A stretch of DNA of 64,000 nucleotides, taken from contig NZ_CP061285.1 of assembly GCF_018687075.1 (NCBI RefSeq), forward strand, positions 1 through 64,000, in the 5' to 3' direction. A model generated the notes under the pieces. The model was not told the origin of the DNA. It saw nothing but the letters and a program-made list of their open reading frames with translations, and searched no databases. A program made the position numbers and the translations under genes. Positions 57,582-64,000 of the stretch are shown piece after piece; position 1 is the stretch's first letter; each line of letters opens with the position of its first letter. The DNA is from Polynucleobacter sp. MWH-UH35A. Its GTDB lineage: Bacteria > Pseudomonadota > Gammaproteobacteria > Burkholderiales > Burkholderiaceae.

Positions 57582-57623
57582 GTTTTATAACGTGGCAGCA
57601 CCACAACGCTCTTTGGAATTAAT

Positions 57624-57935
57624 ATGCAAAACCAAAAAATTCGTATTCGCCTTAAAGCATTTGATTACCGTTTGATTGACCAGTCTGCGGCTGAAATCGT
57701 TGATACAGCTAAGCGTACTGGTGCGGTGGTTAAGGGTCCAGTGCCTTTGCCAACCCGTATCGAGCGTTTTGATATCTTGCGTTCACCACACGTGAACAAG
57801 ACATCTCGCGATCAGTTAGAGATCCGTACCCATCTCCGTTTGATGGATATCGTTGATCCTACAGAGAAAACCGTAGATGCTTTGATGAAATTAGACCTCC
57901 CAGCAGGCGTGGACGTCGAAATTAAGTTGCAGTAA
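57624..57935 (+). CDS. rpsJ: 30S ribosomal protein S10 (NusE)
   Basis: S10 is part of the 30S head and, as NusE, binds boxA RNA with NusB and contacts NusG. The 103-aa protein matches the family throughout ([39 protein letters not shown]). It is separated from rplC by 197 bp containing a promoter, whereas in many bacteria rpsJ and rplC are a few bases apart. Confidence 0.99.
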   Translation: MQNQKIRIRLKAFDYRLIDQSAAEIVDTAKRTGAVVKGPVPLPTRIERFDILRSPHVNKTSRDQLEIRTHLRLMDIVDPTEKTVDALMKLDLPAGVDVEIKLQ

Positions 57936-57958
57936 TTTGTTGTTTCCGGTCTTTTTGC

Positions 57959-57987
57959 TTGTCAAGATCGGTATTTCGGGATAGAAT
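57959..57987 (+). promoter_or_regulatory. Promoter before rplC
   Basis: TTGTCA (57959-57964) and TAGAAT (57982-57987) with a 17-bp spacer, inside the rpsJ-rplC gap. A hairpin TTCGCTC/GGGCGAA follows closely at about 57995-58014. An imperfect stem CCGGTCTT/AAGATCGG overlaps the -35 and may terminate part of the upstream transcripts. Confidence 0.75.
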
Positions 57988-58132
57988 CTAAGGCTTCGCT
58001 CAATAATTTGGGCGAAAATCTTGGTTTTATCAGCATTAAAAACGTTGTAAGTTATTGATTTAGAAGTACTTTTACTTGTAAATCACTTAAATTAATTTTG
58101 CCGACCAATCGAAGTCGGCGTGGAGCATGAAT

Positions 58133-58789
58133 ATGAGCTTAGGCTTAATCGGCCGCAAGGTCGGCATGACCCGTCTATTTACGGACGAAGGGGAAGCGAT
58201 TCCTGTCACCGTAATCGACGTGAGTGACAACAGAGTCGCTCAAATCAAGACCCAGGCAACTGATGGCTATGACGCTATCCAGTTGGCACATGGCACACGT
58301 AGAGCTACTCGCGTTACCAAAGCAATGGCTGGTCACTTCGCTAAAGCAGGAGTGATGGCTGGTAACGCTCTCAACGAATTCCAATTAGATGCAGCAAAAA
58401 TCGCAGAAATGACACCAGGACAAGTAATTCCTGCTGACACTGCGTTTACTGCTGGTCAAAAGGTGGACGTACAAGGCGTATCTATCGGTAAGGGCTACGC
58501 AGGCACCATCAAGCGTTATCACTTCGCTTCTGGTCGTGCATCCCACGGTAACTCACGTTCACATAACGTACCAGGCTCAATCGGTATGGCGCAAGATCCA
58601 GGTCGTGTTTTCCCTGGTAAGCGTATGACCGGTCACTTGGGTGACGTTACACGTACAGTTCAAAATTTAGTCATCGCACGCATTGATGCAGAACGCAATC
58701 TCATCATGGTTAAAGGCGCTATTCCAGGCGCCCTAGGCGGTAAAGTTATTGTTACTCCAGCGGTGAAGACACCGTTGAAGAAGAAATAA
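58133..58789 (+). CDS. rplC: 50S ribosomal protein L3
   Basis: L3 is an early-assembly protein near the peptidyl-transferase centre. I chose ATG at 58133 ([16 protein letters not shown], 218 aa), 7 nt after GGAG, over an ATG at 58127 that is too close to it. The conserved loop [32 protein letters not shown] lies near residues 130-160; its Q in AQDPGR is the site methylated by PrmB in some bacteria. Confidence 0.98.
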   Translation: MSLGLIGRKVGMTRLFTDEGEAIPVTVIDVSDNRVAQIKTQATDGYDAIQLAHGTRRATRVTKAMAGHFAKAGVMAGNALNEFQLDAAKIAEMTPGQVIPADTAFTAGQKVDVQGVSIGKGYAGTIKRYHFASGRASHGNSRSHNVPGSIGMAQDPGRVFPGKRMTGHLGDVTRTVQNLVIARIDAERNLIMVKGAIPGALGGKVIVTPAVKTPLKKK

Positions 58790-58800
58790 GGAGAGCGAAT

Positions 58801-59421
58801 ATGGAACTTAAGCTTCTCCAGGACAACGGTACTTTAGGTGCAGGCGTACAAGCTTCACCAGAAGTATTCGAACGTGAATATAACGAAGCATTGGTACACC
58901 AAGTTGTAGTGGCGTACCAAGCGAATGCACGTAGCGGTAACCGTGCACAAAAAGACCGTGAGCAAGTTAAGCACACAACCAAGAAACCTTGGCGTCAAAA
59001 AGGCACTGGTCGTGCCCGTGCTGGTATGAGCTCTTCCCCGCTGTGGCGTGGAGGTGGTCGTATATTCCCGAATTCTCCAGAAGAGAATTTCAGCCAAAAA
59101 GTAAACAAGAAAATGTATCGCGCTGGTATGAGATCTATTTTGTCTCAATTAGCTCGCGAAGGTCGTTTGAATGTTGTTGATCAATTCAATCTTGATGCTC
59201 CAAAGACTAAAGTTTTAGCTGAAAAAGTGAAAGCAATGGGCTTGGATTCAGTCTTGATCATCGTTGATCAAGTTAGCGAGAATTTGTACTTGGCATCACG
59301 TAACTTGCATAAAGTTGCCGTGGTTGAGCCACAGCACGCTGATCCATTAGCTTTGGTTCAATACAAAAAAGTATTGGTAAGCAAAGCAGCGATCGCAAAA
59401 ATTGAGGAGTTGCTGAAATGA
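58801..59421 (+). CDS. rplD: 50S ribosomal protein L4
   Basis: L4 lines the exit tunnel and regulates the S10 operon in E. coli. The 206-aa protein has the tunnel loop [26 protein letters not shown] near residues 60-85, where macrolide-resistance changes occur elsewhere; it looks wild type. It overlaps rplW by 4 nt. Confidence 0.99.
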   Translation: MELKLLQDNGTLGAGVQASPEVFEREYNEALVHQVVVAYQANARSGNRAQKDREQVKHTTKKPWRQKGTGRARAGMSSSPLWRGGGRIFPNSPEENFSQKVNKKMYRAGMRSILSQLAREGRLNVVDQFNLDAPKTKVLAEKVKAMGLDSVLIIVDQVSENLYLASRNLHKVAVVEPQHADPLALVQYKKVLVSKAAIAKIEELLK

Positions 59422-59732
59422 GCCAAGTCCGTAAAAACGATCACAACCTGATGAAGGTTCTGCTTGGTCCCGTTATTTCTGAGAAAGCAACTATGGTTGC
59501 AGAGAAAAACGAACAAGTAGTTTTCCAAGTTGCTCGCGACGCTAACAAGACCGACGTGAAACAAGCAGTTGAATTGCTCTTCAAAGTGCAAGTTGACTCA
59601 GTTCAAATCGTGAATCAAAAAGGTAAGCCAAAGCGCTATGGCCGTTTTGAAGGTCGTCGTGACCACGCTAAGAAGGCCTATGTGAATTTGAAGCCAGGTC
59701 AAGAAATTAACTTTGAAGCGGAGGCGAATTAA
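59418..59732 (+). CDS. rplW: 50S ribosomal protein L23
   Basis: L23 lies at the tunnel exit and docks trigger factor and SRP. The 104-aa product has [25 protein letters not shown] near residue 14 and the [20 protein letters not shown] loop near 72. Its ATG overlaps the rplD stop (ATGA), so translation is coupled; rplB follows 2 bp after its stop. Confidence 0.98.
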   Translation: MSQVRKNDHNLMKVLLGPVISEKATMVAEKNEQVVFQVARDANKTDVKQAVELLFKVQVDSVQIVNQKGKPKRYGRFEGRRDHAKKAYVNLKPGQEINFEAEAN

Positions 59733-59734
59733 TC

Positions 59735-60565
59735 ATGCCTTTGATGAAGACAAAACCGACCTCACCAGGTCGTCGTTCAATGGTCAAGGTGGTAAATCCT
59801 GACCTGCACAAAGGTAAGCCTTTTGCAGCGTTGGTAGAGCCACAATTCCAAAAAGCGGGTCGTAACAATAATGGTCATATCACTACCCGTCATAAGGGTG
59901 GTGGTCATAAGCATCACTATCGTGTTGTTGACTTTAAACGCAACGACAAAGATGGCATTCCAGCAAAAGTTGAGCGCTTGGAATACGATCCAAACCGCAG
60001 TGCAAATATTGCATTGATCGTGTTTGCTGATGGCGAGCGTCGTTACATCCCTGCCGCTAAAGGCATGACCGTTGGCCAAGCAATCATGAATGGCTCTGAA
60101 GCGCCAATCAAATCTGGTAATAACTTGCCTATTCGTAATATTCCAGTTGGTAGCACTATTCACTGTGTAGAAATCATGCCAGGCAAAGGTGCGCAAGTTG
60201 CGCGTTCCGCCGGTGGTTCAGCAGTATTGTTGGCTCGTGAGGGTGTATACGCTCAAGTGCGTTTGCGCTCCGGTGAAGTTCGCCGTGTTCTGATTGAGTG
60301 CCGCGCCACTATTGGTGAAGTTGGTAACGAAGAGCACAGCTTGCGTCAAATTGGTAAAGCAGGTGCAAATCGCTGGCGTGGTATTCGCCCAACCGTTCGC
60401 GGTGTGGCAATGAACCCAGTAGATCACCCACACGGTGGTGGTGAAGGTAGAACTGGCGAAGGCCGCGTACCTGTATCTCCATGGGGCACTCCAACCAAAG
60501 GTTATCGCACACGTCGCAATAAGCGTACAACTTCGATGATCGTTCAACGTCGTCAAAAACGTTAA
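59735..60565 (+). CDS. rplB: 50S ribosomal protein L2
   Basis: L2 is close to the peptidyl-transferase centre and supports subunit joining. The 276-aa protein has the conserved [18 protein letters not shown] near residue 52 and the C-terminal [20 protein letters not shown] near 225, with the essential histidine in HPHGGG. Length and position in the S10 operon are normal. Confidence 0.99.
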   Translation: MPLMKTKPTSPGRRSMVKVVNPDLHKGKPFAALVEPQFQKAGRNNNGHITTRHKGGGHKHHYRVVDFKRNDKDGIPAKVERLEYDPNRSANIALIVFADGERRYIPAAKGMTVGQAIMNGSEAPIKSGNNLPIRNIPVGSTIHCVEIMPGKGAQVARSAGGSAVLLAREGVYAQVRLRSGEVRRVLIECRATIGEVGNEEHSLRQIGKAGANRWRGIRPTVRGVAMNPVDHPHGGGEGRTGEGRVPVSPWGTPTKGYRTRRNKRTTSMIVQRRQKR

Positions 60566-60584
60566 GCGATAAGGATAAATAGAT

Positions 60585-60863
60585 ATGACACGTTCAGCTA
60601 AAAAAGGCCCATTCTGCGACGCCAGCTTAGTAAAAAAAGTTGAAGTTGCTCAAGCCAACAAAGACAAGAAGCCGATCAAAACTTGGTCACGCCGTTCAAC
60701 AATCCTCCCAGACTTTATTGGTCTGACGATTGCTGTACATAACGGTCGTCAACACGTTCCGGTATATGTATCAGAAAACATGGTGGGTCATAAGTTAGGC
60801 GAATTTGCCTTGACCCGTACTTTCAAAGGTCACGCTGCTGACAAGAAAGTAACGAAGAAGTAA
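60585..60863 (+). CDS. rpsS: 30S ribosomal protein S19
   Basis: S19 binds 16S rRNA in the head together with S13. The 92-aa protein shows the family run [15 protein letters not shown] near residue 5 and the central [21 protein letters not shown] near 34. It follows rplB by 19 bp and precedes rplV closely. Confidence 0.99.
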   Translation: MTRSAKKGPFCDASLVKKVEVAQANKDKKPIKTWSRRSTILPDFIGLTIAVHNGRQHVPVYVSENMVGHKLGEFALTRTFKGHAADKKVTKK

Positions 60864-60873
60864 GGGGATGATG

Positions 60874-61203
60874 ATGGAAGTTAAAGCTATTCACAAGGGT
60901 GCCCGCATTTCTGCGCAAAAGACACGTTTGGTCGCAGACCAAATCCGTGGTTTGCCGATTGCTCGCGCATTAAACATTTTGAACTTCAGCCCCAAGAAAG
61001 CTGCCTTCATTGTGAAAAAAGTGGTTGAGTCCGCAGTGGCCAATGCTGAACACAATAAAGGTGCCGACATTGATGAGCTCAAGGTTTCAGCAATTATTGT
61101 TGATAAAGGCACTTCATTGAAGCGCTTTACCGCACGCGCTAAGGGTCGTGGCAATCAAATTGAAAAACAAACTTGTCACATTAGCGTGACCTTGAGTAAC
61201 TAA
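60874..61203 (+). CDS. rplV: 50S ribosomal protein L22
   Basis: L22 lines the exit tunnel with its beta-hairpin loop. Three ATG codons occur in a row at 60868, 60871 and 60874; I chose the last (109 aa) because it lies 6 nt after AGGGG and fits the family start. Landmarks are [17 protein letters not shown] near residue 8 and the loop [19 protein letters not shown] near 87. The true start among the three is uncertain. Confidence 0.97.
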   Translation: MEVKAIHKGARISAQKTRLVADQIRGLPIARALNILNFSPKKAAFIVKKVVESAVANAEHNKGADIDELKVSAIIVDKGTSLKRFTARAKGRGNQIEKQTCHISVTLSN

Positions 61204-61211
61204 GGAAATAT

Positions 61212-62039
61212 ATGGGCCAAAAGATAAACCCCACCGGATTCCGACTCGCGGTAACGAAGAATTGGACATCACGTTGGTATGCAAACAATACTGACTTCGC
61301 AAAGATGCTGAAAGAGGACGTAGATGTCCGCAGCTATTTGAAGAAGAAGTTGAAAAATGCTTCCGTAAGCAAAGTGGTGATCGAGCGTCCTGCGAAGAAT
61401 GCACGCATCACTATTTATAGCTCACGTCCAGGCGTTGTAATTGGTAAAAAGGGCGAGGATATTGAAGTGCTCCGCCGCGAATTACAAAAGCGTATGGGCG
61501 TTCCTGTTCATGTGAACATCGAAGAAATTCGCAAGCCAGAAGTTGATGCGCAATTGATTGCTGACTCTATTACTCAACAGTTAGAGAAGCGCATTATGTT
61601 CCGTCGTGCAATGAAGCGTGCAATGCAAAATGCAATGCGTCTTGGCGCACAAGGTATCAAGATCATGTCATCAGGTCGTTTGAACGGTGCTGAGATTGCT
61701 CGTCGCGAATGGTACCGTGAAGGTCGCGTTCCACTTCATACATTGAAGGCTGATATTGATTACGCAACTTCTGAAGCGGAAACAACATACGGCATCATCG
61801 GTGTAAAAGTTTGGGTATACAAAGGTGACACATTGGGTCGTGGTGCAGAAGCTCAAGTTGCCGCACAAGCTACTGAACCAGCTGCCGAAGAAAAGAAAAC
61901 TCGTCGTGCTCCAAGCAAGACAGCTGCTCGTAAACCAGCCGCTGGCACAGACAAGCCATTAGTTGCTGCTAAACCAGCAGTAAAGCGTGTGCGTAAGGTT
62001 GAAACACCTGCCGCAGATACGCAGAAGTCAGGAGAGTAA
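61212..62039 (+). CDS. rpsC: 30S ribosomal protein S3 with C-terminal extension
   Basis: S3 forms part of the mRNA entry channel. The core of about 215 residues is normal: [11 protein letters not shown] at the start, the KH-type [17 protein letters not shown] near 75, and [24 protein letters not shown] near 155-180. The protein is 275 aa, longer than the usual 210-235, because of a basic Ala/Lys/Pro-rich tail ([20 protein letters not shown] onward). The role of the tail is unknown. Confidence 0.98.
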   Translation: MGQKINPTGFRLAVTKNWTSRWYANNTDFAKMLKEDVDVRSYLKKKLKNASVSKVVIERPAKNARITIYSSRPGVVIGKKGEDIEVLRRELQKRMGVPVHVNIEEIRKPEVDAQLIADSITQQLEKRIMFRRAMKRAMQNAMRLGAQGIKIMSSGRLNGAEIARREWYREGRVPLHTLKADIDYATSEAETTYGIIGVKVWVYKGDTLGRGAEAQVAAQATEPAAEEKKTRRAPSKTAARKPAAGTDKPLVAAKPAVKRVRKVETPAADTQKSGE

Positions 62040-62041
62040 GC

Positions 62042-62455
62042 ATGCTACAACCAAAGCGTCGCAAGTATCGTAAGGAACAAAAAGGCCGTAACACTGGCGT
62101 GGCAACACGCGGTAGTTCTGTAGCCTTTGGTGACTTTGGATTGAAGGCCGTTGGCCGTGGTCGTTTGACTGCTCGTCAAATTGAGTCAGCACGTCGTGCA
62201 ATGACTCGTCACATTAAACGTGGTGGCCGTATTTGGATTCGCATTTTCCCAGATAAGCCAATTTCACAAAAACCTGCTGAAGTACGTATGGGTAACGGTA
62301 AAGGTAACCCAGAGTACTACGTAGCTGAAATTCAACCAGGCAAAGTGCTCTACGAGATGGACGGTGTTGATGAGCAATTGGCGCGCGAAGCTTTCAAGCT
62401 GGCTGCTGCTAAGTTGCCTTTACAGACCACTTTCGTGATTCGCCACTTAGGTTGA
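62042..62455 (+). CDS. rplP: 50S ribosomal protein L16
   Basis: L16 binds near the A site and is needed for late 50S assembly. The 137-aa protein begins [19 protein letters not shown] and has the conserved [30 protein letters not shown] near residue 42. It starts 2 bp after rpsC and the rpmC ATG follows 14 bp after its stop. Confidence 0.99.
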   Translation: MLQPKRRKYRKEQKGRNTGVATRGSSVAFGDFGLKAVGRGRLTARQIESARRAMTRHIKRGGRIWIRIFPDKPISQKPAEVRMGNGKGNPEYYVAEIQPGKVLYEMDGVDEQLAREAFKLAAAKLPLQTTFVIRHLG

Positions 62456-62469
62456 TCGGGATAGAGATT

Positions 62470-62664
62470 ATGAAAAATACAGAATTAGCTTCAAAAGATC
62501 TGAACGCTTTGAATGCAGAGTTGACCGAGTTGCTTAAGACCGGTTTTAAGCTCCGCATGCAAAAAGGTACTCAGCAACTCACAAATACCAGCCAATTGGG
62601 TAAAAATAAGCGCGATATCGCTCGTGTGAAGACTTTTATCGCCCAAAAGACTGCACAGAAATAA
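62470..62664 (+). CDS. rpmC: 50S ribosomal protein L29
   Basis: L29 lies at the tunnel exit beside L23. I chose ATG at 62470 (64 aa, [18 protein letters not shown]) over a TTG frame opening at 62452 inside the end of rplP. The family's final helix, [16 protein letters not shown], is clear. It precedes rpsQ by 12 bp. Confidence 0.97.
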   Translation: MKNTELASKDLNALNAELTELLKTGFKLRMQKGTQQLTNTSQLGKNKRDIARVKTFIAQKTAQK

Positions 62665-62676
62665 GGAAAAAGGGAT

Positions 62677-62946
62677 ATGACAGAATTATCTAAACCCTTG
62701 CGCCGTACCCTCGTGGGACGTGTTGTTAGCGACAAAATGCAAAAAACTGTGACGGTGTTGGTTGAGCGTCAAGTTAAGCATCCAGTGATTGGTAAGTATG
62801 TTGGCCAGTCTAAAAAGTACCATGCGCATGACGAAGCTGGCACATATAAGATGGGTGATACCGTTGAAATTGCTGAATCTAAGCCAATTTCACGCACTAA
62901 ATCTTGGGTTGTGACCCGTTTGGTTGAGGCTTCAAAGGGTATTTAA
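62677..62946 (+). CDS. rpsQ: 30S ribosomal protein S17
   Basis: S17 is a primary 16S-binding protein. The 89-aa product has the OB-fold block [30 protein letters not shown] near residue 12 and the end [14 protein letters not shown]. It is the last gene of the S10 operon; a hairpin and a new promoter lie between it and rplN. Confidence 0.99.
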   Translation: MTELSKPLRRTLVGRVVSDKMQKTVTVLVERQVKHPVIGKYVGQSKKYHAHDEAGTYKMGDTVEIAESKPISRTKSWVVTRLVEASKGI

Positions 62947-62956
62947 AGAAATATTC

Positions 62957-62993
62957 GGGATTTTGGCGAAGATTCTTCCCAAATCCCTGTTTT
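62957..62993 (+). terminator. Hairpin ending the S10 operon
   Basis: GGGATTT (62957-62963) pairs with AAATCCC (62981-62987); inside, GG/CC and GAAGA/TCTTC continue the stem with two single-base bulges. It is followed by TGTTTT, a short T run. It lies 11 bp after the rpsQ stop and probably terminates or attenuates transcription. Confidence 0.65.
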
Positions 62994-63005
62994 ACGTAGT
63001 AGAAT
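62976..63005 (+). promoter_or_regulatory. Putative spc operon promoter
   Basis: TAGAAT (63000-63005) is a good -10; the -35 is weak (TTCCCA at 62976-62981, 18-bp spacer) and lies in the terminator stem. A hairpin GCTTCTC/GAGAAGC (63011-63035) follows, with a T run after it. Position between rpsQ and rplN matches the E. coli spc promoter. Confidence 0.55.
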
Positions 63006-63129
63006 AGAAGGCTTCTCTAGTTTTATTGGAGAAGCAGTGTTTTTCATTAATTCCGGGTTTTAGCTTTCGTTAAAGCCCATAGACGGAACCAAGACTGTTT
63101 GCCTTTGGCTAATAAGTTGGGGATTAGAA

Positions 63130-63498
63130 ATGATACAAACCGAAAGTAGATTACAGGTTGCCGATAACACAGGCGCTAGTGAAGTGTTGTGCATCAAGGT
63201 ATTAGGCGGCTCTAAGCGTCGTTACGCCAGTATCGGTGATGTCATCAAAGTCAGCGTTAAGTCTGCTGCTCCACGTGGCCGTGTAAAAAAAGGTGATATT
63301 TATAACGCTGTTGTTGTAAGAACAGCTAAGGGTGTTCGCCGTCCAGATGGTTCATTGATTAAGTTCGATGGCAACGCTGCGGTATTGCTCAACGCTAAGT
63401 TAGAGCCAATTGGCACACGTATCTTTGGACCAGTAACGCGTGAGTTGCGTACTGAAAAGTTCATGAAGATCGTTTCTCTCGCCCCCGAAGTTATTTAA
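63130..63498 (+). CDS. rplN: 50S ribosomal protein L14
   Basis: L14 is a 23S-binding protein at the subunit interface. The 122-aa protein begins [19 protein letters not shown] and contains [19 protein letters not shown] near residue 28. First gene of the spc operon, preceded by a 183-bp gap with promoter and hairpins. Confidence 0.99.
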   Translation: MIQTESRLQVADNTGASEVLCIKVLGGSKRRYASIGDVIKVSVKSAAPRGRVKKGDIYNAVVVRTAKGVRRPDGSLIKFDGNAAVLLNAKLEPIGTRIFGPVTRELRTEKFMKIVSLAPEVI

Positions 63499-63507
63499 GA
63501 GGCTGAT

Positions 63508-63816
63508 ATGAAAAAGATTCGTAAAGGTGATTCCGTAGTTCTGTTGACTGGCCGCGATAAGGGCAAGCAAGGAACTGTTACTGCCGTTCTCGAGAACAAG
63601 TTAGTGATCGAAGGCGTAAATATTTACAAAAAGAGCGTTAAGCCAAATCCAGCGGCCGGTGTTACTGGCGGCATGATTGACAAGACGATGCCTGTTCACA
63701 TTTCTAATGTGGCTTTGGTTGACGGTAACGGCAAACCATCACGTGTTGGTATCAAACTCGTTGACGGTAAAAAGCAGCGTTTCCTCAAAACTACTGGCGC
63801 AACTTTAAGCGCATAA
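63508..63816 (+). CDS. rplX: 50S ribosomal protein L24
   Basis: L24 is an assembly initiator near the tunnel exit. The 102-aa product has a KOW motif, [22 protein letters not shown], near residue 6 and the family run [12 protein letters not shown] near 38. It follows rplN by 9 bp. Confidence 0.98.
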   Translation: MKKIRKGDSVVLLTGRDKGKQGTVTAVLENKLVIEGVNIYKKSVKPNPAAGVTGGMIDKTMPVHISNVALVDGNGKPSRVGIKLVDGKKQRFLKTTGATLSA

Positions 63817-63832
63817 GGGGCACGGAGAAATT

Positions 63833-64000
63833 ATGAGCACACGTTTTCAAGAACACTATCAATCTAAAGTAGTTGCAGATTTGATCACCAAATTTGGTTA
63901 CAAATCTGTAATGGAAGTTCCACGTATCACCAAAGTTACCCTGAACATGGGCTTGGGCGATGCAGTGAACGACAAGAAAATTATCGAAAATGCAGTTGGC
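63833..64000 (+). CDS. rplE: 50S ribosomal protein L5 (cut by window end)
   Basis: Only the first 56 residues are in the window: an N-terminus [20 protein letters not shown] followed by [21 protein letters not shown], the conserved L5 opening. L5 binds 5S rRNA. The ATG at 63833 lies 16 bp after rplX with GGAG upstream. The rest of the gene lies beyond position 64000. Confidence 0.97.
   Translation, partial: MSTRFQEHYQSKVVADLITKFGYKSVMEVPRITKVTLNMGLGDAVNDKKIIENAVG

Overview
The window is a bacterial chromosome segment that opens at dnaA. Its sequence and gene order point to the Betaproteobacteria, order Burkholderiales. A small freshwater genus such as Polynucleobacter is the best guess: moderate GC content, a dnaA-dnaN-gyrB-SET order, an rsmG-parA-parB-atp order, and rrn next to tuf and rpoBC. 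The genus is inferred from gene content and recall, not from a search. I see no insertion sequence, prophage, CRISPR array or clear sign of recent transfer. Nearly everything is core genome on the + (leading) strand.

Region by region. 1-6.1 kb: dnaA, a dnaA-dnaN spacer with the marks of oriC (DnaA boxes followed by six DnaA-trio triplets), dnaN, gyrB, a SET-domain methyltransferase and a DUF3717 protein. 6.1-11.6 kb: a branched-chain amino acid type ABC importer in the order livG-livF-livK-livH-livM, then a TauE/SafE permease that seems to lack a standard start codon. 11.6-16 kb: mnmG-rsmG-parA-parB with two perfect parS sites, one over the mnmG promoter and one inside mnmG. 16-23.2 kb: the complete F1Fo ATP synthase operon atpIBEFHAGDC. 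23.2-33.4 kb: housekeeping genes (hemE, priA, gcvH, a metallo-beta-lactamase-fold hydrolase, a small zinc-ribbon protein, a fatty acid desaturase, tRNA-Arg, two cytochromes c, rsmI, a GmhA/DiaA sugar isomerase-fold protein, a DolP-like lipoprotein and an acetyltransferase).

33.4-64 kb is a continuous gene-expression block. It begins with a full rrn operon (16S, tRNA-Ile, tRNA-Ala, 23S, 5S) and the tRNA-Tyr/Gly/Thr-tuf-tRNA-Trp-secE-nusG unit. These are followed by rplKAJL-rpoBC, the str operon (rpsL-rpsG-fusA-tuf), the S10 operon (rpsJ to rpsQ) and the start of the spc operon (rplN, rplX, rplE cut by the window end). The two tuf genes appear identical. Intergenic gaps in this block hold well-formed promoters and hairpins: RNase III processing stems, an L10-type leader, two mutually exclusive hairpins between rplL and rpoB, and a boxB/boxA-like element before rpsJ.

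How it works together: DnaA, DnaN, GyrB, PriA and the putative DnaA regulator DiaA/GmhA serve replication. ParAB-parS serves origin segregation. The ATP synthase, cytochromes and HemE serve respiration. The last 30 kb builds ribosomes and RNA polymerase, placed near the origin where gene dosage is highest. I did not find a clearly new multi-gene system. The most interesting signals are regulatory: the origin architecture, parS over a promoter, a DnaA-box cluster before priA, and RNA switches in the ribosomal operons.
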